Below, in pieces: positions 26,214-38,462 of a stretch of 64,000 bases of DNA; the stretch's first letter is position 1, and every line of letters begins with the position of its first letter. This stretch comes from Varroa destructor. Its lineage: Eukaryota; Arthropoda; Arachnida; Mesostigmata; Varroidae. The notes below the pieces were generated by a model that worked only from the letters and a program-made list of their open reading frames with translations, had not been told where the DNA came from and made no database searches. Made by a program: the position numbers and the translations under genes. The DNA lies in contig NW_019211454.1 in the NCBI RefSeq assembly GCF_002443255.2, positions 3,816,352 through 3,880,351 on the forward strand, written 5' to 3'.

Positions 26214-27720
26214 GTGAGTGATGGACTAATGATTGCCAGATACTTGCATAGAACTCTATTAAGAGAAAAGTCCAAAACAGTTTCATTGACACACAATGCC
26301 CCACGGTACCCAAACTGACGGTTACTAGCTCTATTCGAGATCTTTCCAAAACAACGTATGCATTTATTTAAATATATATACCATTATGAATGTATAAATA
26401 CCGATAGCATTGCGTCCTATTCGTTTACCATTTGAGCCTTCCACGCTTCGGCCGTTGCTGTCCTGATGCGCGTGACCCCCTGTGACCTCGCGCGGTAAAG
26501 AGATGTTTTTCTTATAGCATTTAGAAGCTTTTACGACGTAGACCGGCTTGAATGCGCTCCTAGTACAATAAATAGATTCGGCTGCTTTAACGGAACTAGA
26601 AAACGCATAAATTTAGAGATAAATAAATATCTAAACAAGCTTCTTTTGGAGCATCACGTTGCGGAGCATATAGAGAGGCAGGTGTCCTCAGAGATTGTTT
26701 CGTATAATGTCACTTTCGTGTTCGACAGTATAACGCGAACACATAAACAGTAAACGTCAAATGCATGACTGGACTGGCGACCGCAGACGCAATAGACATC
26801 AGGTCATCCAGTGTGAACTTAAACTTTTGGAGTTTTCTTGGCAAGTCGTTAGGCTGTAAACCTAGCTATATATATTATTTTCAATCATTGTATACACCAA
26901 TACGATCTGGGATCTTTTGCCACTTCGACGATAACTTGTTTATTCCGCTGCTACGTTGAGTAAAACTTGTATTGGACCAGCAAAGAGACGTAAGTTTTCA
27001 CAACGGGATAATCCGCTTTAGGCTTATGTCCCGTTATTCAATTTTATCGTGAGTCATAATCCCATGCAAAAATGAATTGCGATTGTAGCCTAAGATTGGG
27101 CTATTTATAAATAAGGGATTTTTTTTTTATAATTTTATACTCGGAATATGTACAGGACGTTTTAGTTTGTGTTCTTCTTGCTTTATGCATGACCTTGTCA
27201 CACGCTGTCAATACACTGGGTAGCTGCTGCGGAAAACTCCATCTGATCTGACGTCCCTAATCTCTTCAGTATTTCGCACCGGTGTGTAACAATCGTCGTG
27301 TTCTGCTGCTACATTAGCTTGCTCTGACCTGACCTAAACCGAGAATACACAGCGAGCAGGCGCCATTAAAAATTCGGACAAGGGTAAGTGACCGAAATCG
27401 CTAGCGGTATGAAGAATAGCAGATCAATTGTTGATGCTTGATGACTTTGGCTTGTTCAGCGATTGCGTAGAATCCGTATTTAATAAACTTTCGATTACCT
27501 ACCGCTAAGCGTTCGAGGAACGAATAGCAAATACCTTGAAAGAACGCAATGGTTTTCCCAGTTGTCGCGTAATAGATGTAGAGGTGATAATATGAATATT
27601 TTACTGAAGGCCGCTACGAGAAATTAGGTCCTAAAATTGTCTTTATTTAGTGCTGTTTCAGGCAACAAATATGGATTTCCACAAGAAGCATTCACGATGA
27701 ACTCATCTAGCGCTAAAAAA

Positions 27721-27864
27721 GATATATATATATATATATATACATATACATANNNNNNNNNNNNNNNNNNNNNNNNNNNNNNNNNNNNNNNNNNNNNNNN
27801 NNNNNNNNNNNNNNNNNNNNNNNNNNNNNNNNNNNNNNNNNNNNNNNNNNNNTATATATATATA
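27721..27864. repeat. (TA)n tract containing a 100-N assembly gap (27753-27852)
   Basis: TA units and a TACATA interruption run into exactly 100 N, and TA units resume afterwards. The exact 100 suggests a placeholder length, so the true tract size is unknown. Two open frames that cross the gap are artefacts. Confidence 0.95.
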
Positions 27865-30800
27865 GTCATTTAGCTAATGATCCTATTAATTTAGATCCAA
27901 ATAAAAAAATCTTAAGAGATAGAAAGACTAGCAATTTTAGCTTATTGGGGCTCGCGACTACAAACTGTTTGGGATGTTACGTTTTTGTAAAATTGGAGAA
28001 GGCTGAAAACTACGTTTATAGACATTAATATGTATATGTAAAACGATAATTCTATCTGATTTGAAGCTATTACAAATAACCGATTTATATTTTTATTTTA
28101 TATATAAAGCGATTAATTGCCAACTTATATGACGAAACTGGGTGCATCCATGCAGACCAGTGTATTCGCTGCAAATATATGCAGTCATAATCACTGATTT
28201 AAATATAAATCATATTGTCTCCAGCATATAGAAGCACAGGAAGACATATAGCTGATTCTGTTCTAGGACTCCTGCTGCTCTGAGTTTAGCTTCATTAAGA
28301 AACAACAAAAACGAGGCTTGTCAATTGCCATATCAACTGTTAAGGTGTAGACATAATTGCCCTGTAGATAGGTAGACTTTTACTGGTCCCTATCTGTTTA
28401 GAGGCTTAGCTCTATGTAATCTACGTAGGGTACATTACTAAGCTGTGAAATATGTCCTGGAGAGCCATCCATGTACAATGGAGTTAATTATACTTTTTTG
28501 AAAAAATGTAAAGCGTTTAAATAAATATTACGTGGAAGAATTAAATTCTCAGACATAAATTTCTCCAGCTTACATCCCAGCCAGATGAGAAATTAATTCA
28601 GATACCATTTTCGTTTAGGACAGGCATAAGCCCTAAGGGAAGTAATCTGAAGGCCCCGAATGGATCCCCGATGGGATCTTCCGAAAATAGCTTATATGTA
28701 CAACAGGAAAAATAACTCCCATCATTTTGCGAGAGTATTTGGCTAAGGGGTCAGTTATTGGTATTTAGATGGCCATAACCTGCCACTTGCAGATGTTTAA
28801 TGTTTATTAGAAACGACCTAATGAACTTCCTATCGAATTTTTGTTTGACAATCTGAAGTATATAAATGCTATGGTTAAATTTCGATTTTTTCGATGCAAC
28901 AATTTTATACAGCTTTTTTAGATATGGTTTCTAAATCGGAGAAGCTTTCCTAGTTTCCGTCGTTCTTCGATTTAAGCGATTCGCACGCTGCCTTTGTTAA
29001 CCAACGCTCCGCCCGGACTCCGCTGTTTTCTGTTTTAGTTGTATCCTCAACCATAAACCTCTGAGTGGAGGGTTGTCTTCGAACAAGAATACAGTTTTTA
29101 GGCTGAAAAACTATTTAAATGTGGAAAAACTAAGGAACCTGACGCTGCATGCTGTCTGTTACGTTATGGCCTCGCCCCCGCATGGTCCCATTCCTCTCTG
29201 TCAGATTGTCTGTTCCCAGAGGAATGGAACAAAGCACAGTACGGTGACCTGTTACACTGTGGCGCCGACTCTCATTCTATTATGGTACGTAGTTGTGCTC
29301 CTATACAGCAGATAAAGGCAAAACCCAAGTACTCCTTTGCGCTGTACGTGTCTATGAGCTTGCGAACATCTAAACGCCTGCGTATGAAGAGAAAATAAAA
29401 ATATAGCGGGCCCTTCTGGTATGCTGCCTCAGTAATGCTATTTTCCTGTTGGATCTGGACAAACCTTTTCTTGTTCGAGGCGTTCGAGATGCTTGTAATA
29501 TATTAAAAACTACACCGAACCCAGAAATCTCAATTAGGTGTTTGAGGCAGTTGAAGCTATTAACCGAAACGACCGTTTGTCCCTGCGAGTCCATTAATGT
29601 ATCATTTTTTTCAGGAATATATTATTATTTAGCATGAGAGTTTGCGTGAAAAACTACTTTTGAGATACGATTAAATCTCTGCTCAGCTTCAAGCCTGTTT
29701 GTCGGCCTGTACGCTAATGCAGTCATCTTTTCTTACACTCTCCTCACGACACACATATTCTTGACATTGGAGATAAGGGTTAGCATCAAGCTTTCCAAGT
29801 TGATGCTAGATGTTGTACGGTCTCACAGCCGCGAAACGGTAATAACCGCCCGACAAGAGAATTACTGACATAAGCCCGAGGACTAAGGACATCGTTACGG
29901 TGGCCTAAATGAAAGAACACCATATGACCCATCGTTACAGGCTTACTGATCTTTTTCTGATAGCACTCTTCTCCTGTCCCGACTCCCATACATCTTTACT
30001 GGGAAAGTCAACCGGTTCTTCTTTGTCTAAAGGCAGCGTTCGAAATATCTCTTGGGTATCCGCCTCAATTAAATCATCCTAAGGGTTTATGAACGCAGAT
30101 AAAACTATAAATATGGTACCTTTTTTCTCCTCCTGGAAGAGCGTCACTCCTAGCCAAGGAGCTTTAGGTGCTACAAACAGAAAAAAAAAAAGAGAGAAAA
30201 CGAGTATTATCAATGTTCGAGAGTCGGAGTATAAACACTGTTGTTAAATATAATTGTGCACACTCGAATCAACCCAAATGAGCACATCGTCACAAAGGTT
30301 GAAGGGGTATATACAATAGACAAAATATGTAAAAGTTTTCTCAAATTATTGAGCACTCACTAGATGGACTACCGGTGATTTTGGCGTGACCAGTGGAGGC
30401 ACAGCAATCTATTTGCCGATCGTGCTGGATAGGAACGTAGAATCGTTAACATAGCAAAAAGAGGCAATCAGTCTAGAAGTTTTTGACAGAACCAGTCAGC
30501 TCGCTCAAGTAGCATATATCTTTTGCTAGTTGTATGAAGAAATATTAGTATACATTAGAGTAGTAAACTTTGTGGAACCGGCTGGGAAGGAAGAGCTAAA
30601 TCCTTTTTATACTTTCCTACTTGACCTAGTAACACGTGGCGGTCCAGGCTTAAAACCGGACGTAAACAGATTTAGCTTCATGCTGGAGGTCAGCCATCTG
30701 CGGTTACATTTAACCCTAGTACCAGACGTTAGAGTTAGAATAACTAGGTTATATGTATTTCAATTGATTTCTGTAAATTAAATTTAACCTAATTTATTAG

Positions 30801-32359
30801 CTTCATTTTTAGATTTCAATGATCGTTTCTTACCTGAAATTAGTTAAAAACACTTCGAAAAGCGATCTTTTCTAATAATAACTGTCTTTATTAAATTTAA
30901 CTTCCCCTTATGTGGACAGAGCTAATTTATATCCGTTTGATATAAGTGAGTGTTTCTTATTTATGTTCGATCGAGTGAGCTCGACCAAGAAACATAATAA
31001 TGCTTTATGTTTTTCCTGTATGATAAAACCCTGCCAATGATTATTTCAAATGCTAGGGGGGCGTTTGCCCGACAGCTAATAATAAACAAGCATTTTTTTT
31101 CACTTAAAAATGCTGAACAACCCCTGTGTCTTGTTGAAGCTAAGTAATGGAACTTCATTAAAAGTATAACTTAGGATCCTTCATCTAAGGTCGTACATGA
31201 AAAGGACTTAAGCGCCAACCCATACAAGATGGCTTTTGCGTAAAAGGTTCATTTTGGAGCGGATTAGCGGTTTTGGATTAACAATTTGAAGCCGTGAAAA
31301 CAGTATATAATAGCTCGATCAAAAATGTCTTGTTTTTTTGTTCGTAATTTTTGATTCATCTGCAGTGAGCGAAAAAACTGATCGATAGGTGTACGTCACT
31401 AATCGCTTTCTGTAGAAACTGTTTTTATTTTGATTCGTGTAGGAAAAACATCCTATTTCTTTGACGTCGTTCACCCTTTGTTTACATTGCACAATTTCGT
31501 CAGGCTTACTTAATCGTAGTTTAAAGGCATTTCTTCCAACTTAGGTAAGCGCTTGTAGAACACCTACTTTTGCTAAATCTCTAGACAGAGAAATATATGT
31601 GCTTTATAAGCTTTCAATATTTTCGTCACGAACGCACATTGTCAAGTAACTCCAGACATTAGTAGCTGCCGATACTCTATTAATAACAAAAAACAAATAA
31701 GGCTTAACATTAACAAATGCACAGCAAGCTTTTACTGTTCACTGCGCAGCGTCACCGCTATAATCAATTATACGAATAGAACAGGCCGCTGAGGTACCAG
31801 ATTCACAACTAGCGTAGCTCACACGAAAAAAAAATATAGGAAGCGAGAGGGAAATATCCACCGCCTTAAAAATTGCAATAGCCATAGTAACCCGGCGTGT
31901 TTTTTACCTATTTCCTAATTAATTAGCTAAGGCCAATTATTGGATTACGAACGAGAAACGATGCAAGCACGCGAAAAACAGGGGTGCCGATCAGGAATAG
32001 GCGGACAGTTCTGTCTTCGTAAAACGCTTGACCAGCTTAACAAACAAGGAAAACATTACGAATATCCGCACAGGAAGGTCATTGTTACCAAAAGATTATC
32101 ACCAACGATGCAAACTGCAGGATTCGATCCGAAATACGTAGTCGTTGTTACCCAGCAGATGTACATGTCCCTCTGGACCACATGAACAGATACAGGAAAC
32201 ATAAAAAAACCTCTGCCTGCACCCCCGATCATGTGTATCGCTTTTTCAATAACCAACCATGTGGCAATTTGGCCTACAACAGGGCTATTAATAACTTCAA
32301 GCGAAAAGGCTGTGCGAGACAGATGTACTTTTGTAACCTTCTTCTGCGTCTTCTTTGTC

Positions 32360-32377
32360 ATATATATATATATATAT
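32360..32377. repeat. (TA)9 microsatellite
   Basis: A short pure TA run lying within three mutually overlapping open frames (32056-32517), none of which has other support. Confidence 0.9.
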
Positions 32378-33110
32378 GGCACGTTGTTTCGACTGCATTG
32401 TGTCACACAGGATGCCGGCGTATTTCGTTCGGTTGCTCTATTTTTTGCCAGTTGTCGTTTGAACTAAACGCGCGAAATCAAATTTACCGATTCACTATAT
32501 CTCTAACTGTTTATTGATCTAGTGTGTGTTTCTTTACAATGAGAGAAATGAACGTCAACAAACAAGTGAAATTATGATGCGAAGCAAGACACCGTTGATA
32601 CAGTCTATTTTATTTCATTGTTCAGCGTCATTTTCGCATTGGATGCCATTGGCCGCAACGGTTAGCACAGTTGTTATCAATAAACATCCTGGCATGTAGA
32701 CATTCACCGGTCACACCGATCTTGCTTGCTTATACCTGTTATGTATCTGTGATCCAACAGTAAATGTTATTTGCGATGGTCCCTACATTTCTGTGCTTCT
32801 CCAATAGACGATAACCGTCCGCTTTTCGGCTACGTGAGGAACGTGTCGATACGTTTTTTTTCCAAAAACGAACAATCCATTCCGACGCCATAACAGCCCC
32901 AGGTTAAACGGCCAAGCGCCGGACCCCTTGCTTTCGTTGAAAAAAATTTCAAGACCAAAGTTTTACGATACTTTACAGTGAGGGTCGACTAGAGATAGGC
33001 GCATATATGTATACTGCCCCGTTTTAGTCATTTCGGGCGATCCCACACAATGGGCTGTCAAATCTGGCGGTTCCATCGGTAATAAAACGATGTGTTCCCA
33101 GTACCTTTTC

Positions 33111-33173
33111 TATTATATATATATGTATTTATTATATTTATTTATTATAGTATATATTATTTATTTATATATT
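33111..33173. repeat. TA/TTTA-rich low-complexity tract
   Basis: TATA units mixed with TTTAT units, without a fixed period. Confidence 0.8.
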
Positions 33174-33848
33174 TGTACCCGGGCGTCAATTCATTTAGAT
33201 TGAGTAATACAATATTTGGACCCTACTGCAAACGAATGAAATACAAAGGGAGCTAAACAAGAAAACTTTAAAAAAGACTGGCATTTCCCTGTTTCAGGAG
33301 CTGGTATTGTTTCATGATCTTAGATCGTCTGGCAATAGCTCTAATGCTTAACAAAAGAACTTCGGACTAGAAAATCAAATTAAGATCTCCAATAGTGTTT
33401 TCTCTAGAGTTGGTTTCAGTAGAGATAGACTAACCCATTGAAACTAGGGACACGTGCTGTATGGTGTCGTTTTAATATTAACAGGCGCTTTAATATCAAA
33501 TAGGCCTAACGCAATGTTTTTTTTTCAATTTCATTGCTTTATAACCTTTACTAGAGAAAATTATTGTCATTTCGGTCTCGAATCTTACGTTTTCCTATGT
33601 GTATCAAATGCCTTCCGAGCAGCCACAACCCTTTTAAGTTTTGAAGCCTAAGGCGACAATTAAGCATAACTTTAAGTTTCGAGTTTCTTATCCTGCTCTG
33701 CCTCAGTTAAGTGTTGCTTCAGACAGCTCACAGCATGAAACAAAGTGCGTCTACGCCCTACTTTACCATCTCGCCTGTTCTTAGCCACAATTAAGGACCA
33801 TTAACGTAAGCATGACCTTAACCACTTAAAAAGTATATCATATATGTG

Positions 33849-33849
<1 letters not shown>

Positions 33850-33887
<38 letters not shown>
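33850..33887. repeat. (TA)19 microsatellite
   Basis: An uninterrupted TA run of 38 bp. Confidence 0.95.
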
Positions 33888-33888
<1 letters not shown>

Positions 33889-34295
33889 CTTACAACGCGA
33901 CTATTAGTGTCAATAGGATAAGCGTCCTTTCGCATCGAGCTATCAGCTGCTTGTTGGTGATTGGGGTTTCTGCTTTAAATGCATGCTATAGCTCGTTGCC
34001 CGGTTAATCATGCAGACGTAACAGGTGGCAGAAGCCGTTTGGCCACTCTAATCGAACACAAACGATACAGAACGCTATACGTTATGTTACTATTCTGTCG
34101 TTATATGTACGTGCAACGTTCGTTGAAGCCAAAGCTTCGCTGACCCGTCACAGTATCAAACATTTTCATAAGGTTCCCTAGAGACGACACAGCAAGACGG
34201 AGAAACTATTATCTAGGGACATTTCCATTGTGTGGCAGCGCATAGTTAAGAAAAAGCAGCTTAATATAACGAAGCCTTTGTGATGCCCTTCTTAC

Positions 34296-34372
34296 GGCAC
34301 GGGTCGGACATAAATGCTTTTGGCACTGACCATGTCTTCAATAAACGTTAGAGGCGAATACAACAGCTGTTC
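34296..34372 (-). CDS. Possible short internal exon, gene not identified
   Basis: On the minus strand, atttaatgtag| is followed by 25 open codons plus two bases and a donor CCCGTGCC|GTAAGA. The reading is EQLLYSPLTFIEDMVSAK, then SIYVRPV. The length is typical of exons, but the segment is too short to judge by codon bias alone and no neighbouring exon was found. Confidence 0.18.
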
Positions 34373-37300
34373 CTACATTAAATTTCTATAGCGTTCATGT
34401 CCTATGTATAAGGACTGATTTGACCTGTAGACTGAATATCCAACAGATGAATGTTTGTACTGACATATGTTTGAGGCGAGTTTATATGCGCAGTAACTAT
34501 AAAGAGTTTCGACTACAGACTCGATAACGGTACGTTTACATGAGCAAATATAAAAGTTTGACATAGGATAAGCGATATGGACAGAGGTGTCCCGATGTCT
34601 GCGCTAAAAGCCAAATCCTTGTGGTAATGGTCAACACTTATTGGAGGTTCTTCGTATACCTTTGTTTCGTAGAAACCAAGAAAAAACATACGAACCTAAT
34701 ATCTACTGTGTTCTTATTTGCATTATTCAGTTTTCAGGAGCTGATTTATTCAGGCAACTCAGAAGTTTTAAAGGAAGCTGACTGTCGAGTAAAACGTGCA
34801 TAAATCTGCTCGTAGGGTTAAGTACTCACTGCAAACGGGATTCCGCTATAGTAGTGAGTGATGAGTAGATAGGACAAAATTATGGCATCGGATTGAAAAG
34901 TGATAACTGCAACTGAGGTTTGCTCTGCACAGAGATACCAGGGGCACTGGTGGACGCACACAGTAAACCCTAAAAGTTTTGATTAATAGATACGTAACGG
35001 GCACTTATCAATGGAAGTATAAAGACAATTAGCTATATATCTGTAGAATCGTAAGGATTGAGTATATAGTTGTCATTGCTCTCTAGTCTGATCTCAGATT
35101 AATTGAACTCTGCGGCGGATTGAACGGCCGGTTTCTTATAATTTGTCGCATGACAGCCCTATGGATTATACACCTAAGCAGCCATATGGTTCGGTTCCTT
35201 TATAGCCTATAATAATGTACTCCGAACTTTGTACGATCGGTAAGAAACACAGGGAGGTTTATCAATTGATCAGGTACAAATATTTACGGGAACATATAGA
35301 ACGAAAGTTTTGACTTGTTCTATAGCTTTACACTTAACTGGAGTCGGCGTTCAGTGTGACGACTCTGTGCCGATTTCCTGAAAACGAGGTTGCAAATCGT
35401 CAACACCGAATGAACCTTTTCGAACGGATCAGGTCCTTTGACGACGGCTCCACTCGCGAAGACCTCAACGGCCCTTTTCCTTCAGATGTTAATGTACCTT
35501 TTGTATGTCGTTAAACTGTACGTCATGTGGTTTATAATGATGTATCAATAGGAAGCGTATGTAAACCATCGTGTTCAAATCATTTCCTTGAATAGGATGT
35601 GCTGGCTTCATTATAGTCGATGGAAAGTCGGCACATACCTCTCTAGAACTTCTCCAAGTAATGATTCAGAAAAAAGCGGATGAACTTCAGTTAGATTGAT
35701 CTGACAGATGAATTGGAATCTAATTCTCACGACTTTGTTTATCGGCATTGTTTGTGTACAGGAACATTGCGTTAATTTGTGTCACAAAATTTGTATAAGG
35801 AGGTTTATAACAATGCCTACCTTCTTATGAGTACTGTTCTTATCATTATACTAATTCACGATATAACTTCGTCCTATTGGCAAACCTACGTCCTTGAGAT
35901 GCTTATTTATTTGATTTTCAAACAAACACCATCGATACTGAAGGAAAAAAGAAAAACAATGCCATCTAAATTCCATTATACGCCAAGTTCTCATTACCTG
36001 TACCTGTTGAATGGGTGTAGTCAGCTGCACTTCTCGCTGGCAGCCGCAGCTACTTTGGTTACGAGTGGTTAACTCGGCCGTTCAGAATGTGTAATTTATT
36101 ATGGCCGGCCGTAGTGTTAAGGACGTCATCAGCCGTAGCAATCTGTGTCTTAATGAAATTACCGATCTTCAGCCTCTCATACGTATGTCGTATAGGCGCT
36201 CCGAACTGTTAATTTATCGTTTAGGGTTTTCCCTTTGCTCCTCTTCGAGTCTGATAATACTTATATTAAGGCACCGCAGTGAACTGAGCTTTCCTAACAC
36301 ATGTTAGAATAATTGTTCCATACAGACTGAGGAGGATTGGTGAAAAGATCTGAGCTTTCAACAAAGACGTATCTCAATTTTTAAACGAGCTTTTTCAACA
36401 ACTGTATCCTGTTTGCCCAGGCTATTTCAAGCGCCAAAGTGAATTTCAAATCCCATTGACAAAATTTTTTTTTTTTTTCATTTTTACGTTTGTCCGTTCC
36501 GATTACGACTTGATATCGCTATAATTCTGTAGTTTTTAAACTCTTGATCGAAACAGTCACTTTCTCTATAAAAACCTACCTGTATGGGTCTTTGTTCCCA
36601 CAGAGAATGTATAACGACACTTCGCTAGTCACACACTAGTGATCGCTGTCGTGGTAGCCCTTTTCCTATGTCTTCATCCACTGGCCTACTTCAAATCACG
36701 TTCCTTGAACGGCAACGAACAGATGAAATATGCTAAGAAGCGTTTCATTCTACAACGACACTGTTTCTTTCTGTAAAAGGCTACCCCTGCTCTTGCCTAT
36801 TTGTTCTCCCTATTCTCTGGCCTTTTCTAACGTCGCAGCAGATCTATATCGGCCACTCAGGGGCGTAAATAAACGTGCGACCGAACGTATACAGAAAAAA
36901 AAATGCTACGAAGACTTGTTGTAAACGGTCCACCTCGACCATGAACAGTAGCCACCCCTTATAGAAACGCAACACGCACCCCGGCGTCTGTATTGCTTCT
37001 GTTGTAAACAGATGACGCCAGAGAGACCGGAAGAAAAACAAATTATTTCCCTTTTTGTCCTTTTTTTGGGCAGAGAGAAAGATTGAGGTCACGCTATTTT
37101 ACGATATTTAAGGCGGAAAAGTTCGAAAAACCTAGCTTTTGTTTGTTCTTTAAGACTGTTTGGCAAAATAGGAAAAAAAAAACGAAAATGAAAGACAGCG
37201 AATGTTTCTTTGGGGAAGAGGGATTCTACTAAGCGAAATGAGGCTAAACCATTAAAGATTTCAGCGTCCAGCCTTTCGTCATTTTTTGGTAACTACGATA

Positions 37301-38219
37301 TCGTTATTAGGGAGATATATAAATAGCGCTTTGAAATAATGTTGAGTATAAGGAACAAACGAGATAAAGGACAAGGGTTCGTACAAACTGTTTTGTCGGG
37401 CGTACGTGCCAGCAAGTTAATTTTTTGCTAATGATGGCATATAAATGTTACGCTATTGGGACTCTTCAGTTCGAGACACTTGTGTCCTTGCTTCATCTCT
37501 CTCAGTGATACTGATTAACCGCAAATGGAGGACAGTCTTCCCAGAACGACTCAGCAAACAACAGAATAGAAGAAACAACAGCTCTACGATAACCATTTTA
37601 TTGGTACACCGGCATTCTATCAATTTTTTATACATTGTTACTATTAAGAGCCACACGAATCAAATATGACCATAACCAAATGACAATGACAGACGGTAGA
37701 CGCTAGTCCTCTTAAAGCTTGGAGTAAACATACATTGTTTCTAAAATTACAACCCGTAGAGCGAGAAGCATCTTCCATGAACCTAGTTACGGTGTCCTTT
37801 TGTAATTAATTCCCTTGATAAGGCGGCGTATTATCATTTGGGTTTTAGCCTTTACGAAACTAGCTTCCAACTGATTAGTTTTTTATTTTATTTTTATATT
37901 ACTAACGTGGTCGCGTGGAACATATATGTCCAACGTATCTCACAAGTAAGGATATAGCTAGCAACGTAAGACTCAATAGCCAGTATCTGACCCCATCCGC
38001 ATTTTTTAGTAAGAAACACAGGCAAGCTGGTATTTGGAATTATTAATTTAACAGGATCTCAGCAGTTTTATAAAGAATCAATAGTGCAATGTAAATAAAA
38101 ACTTTGGTGTACACACTATTTTGAAATTTGCCTGAAAAAACTTTTGCCGATACAAGAAACACCAATAGCTGTATAAACAGAAGCATAGCAGATTTATGTA
38201 ATTTGTAAGATTATTAACA

Positions 38220-38268
38220 GAACTCTATAAAAATAATTCGAGTCCAATATTATTATTTTATAGAGTTC
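38220..38268. repeat. Inverted repeat, 17-bp arms with one bulged A
   Basis: GAACTCTATAAAAATAAT on the left pairs with ATTATTTTATAGAGTTC on the right, with one extra A on the left and a loop of about 14 nt. It is the first of three inverted repeats within 250 bp. Confidence 0.7.
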
Positions 38269-38315
38269 ACGTACGCAAGCTTTGGTTACAAATAGTGAAA
38301 CTCAAGCTATTCAAT

Positions 38316-38333
38316 ATAAGAGATATCTCTTAT
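38316..38333. repeat. 18-bp perfect palindrome
   Basis: ATAAGAGATATCTCTTAT reads the same on both strands. It lies between two other inverted repeats. Confidence 0.8.
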
Positions 38334-38435
38334 TCAAGTAAATAGAAAGGTTTACCCAATTACAAAATGTCGAAACGTTTTGTTGTTAGCCTTTGATCCC
38401 TTGCAAAGCTAACCTTGGAGTGTTATCAAGCCATT

Positions 38436-38462
38436 AAGAGATGCGAAAATATCGCATCTCTT
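38436..38462. repeat. 11-bp inverted repeat with 5-nt loop
   Basis: AAGAGATGCGA and TCGCATCTCTT enclose AAATA. The arm shares AAGAGAT with the palindrome at 38316. Confidence 0.8.

Noticed and set aside
27624..27873. Open frames crossing the N gap on both strands
   Set aside because: They consist of undetermined residues and TA-repeat readings.
32056..32517. Three overlapping frames of 78-116 codons
   Set aside because: They are mutually exclusive, cross a TA microsatellite and show no domain or consistent splice sites.
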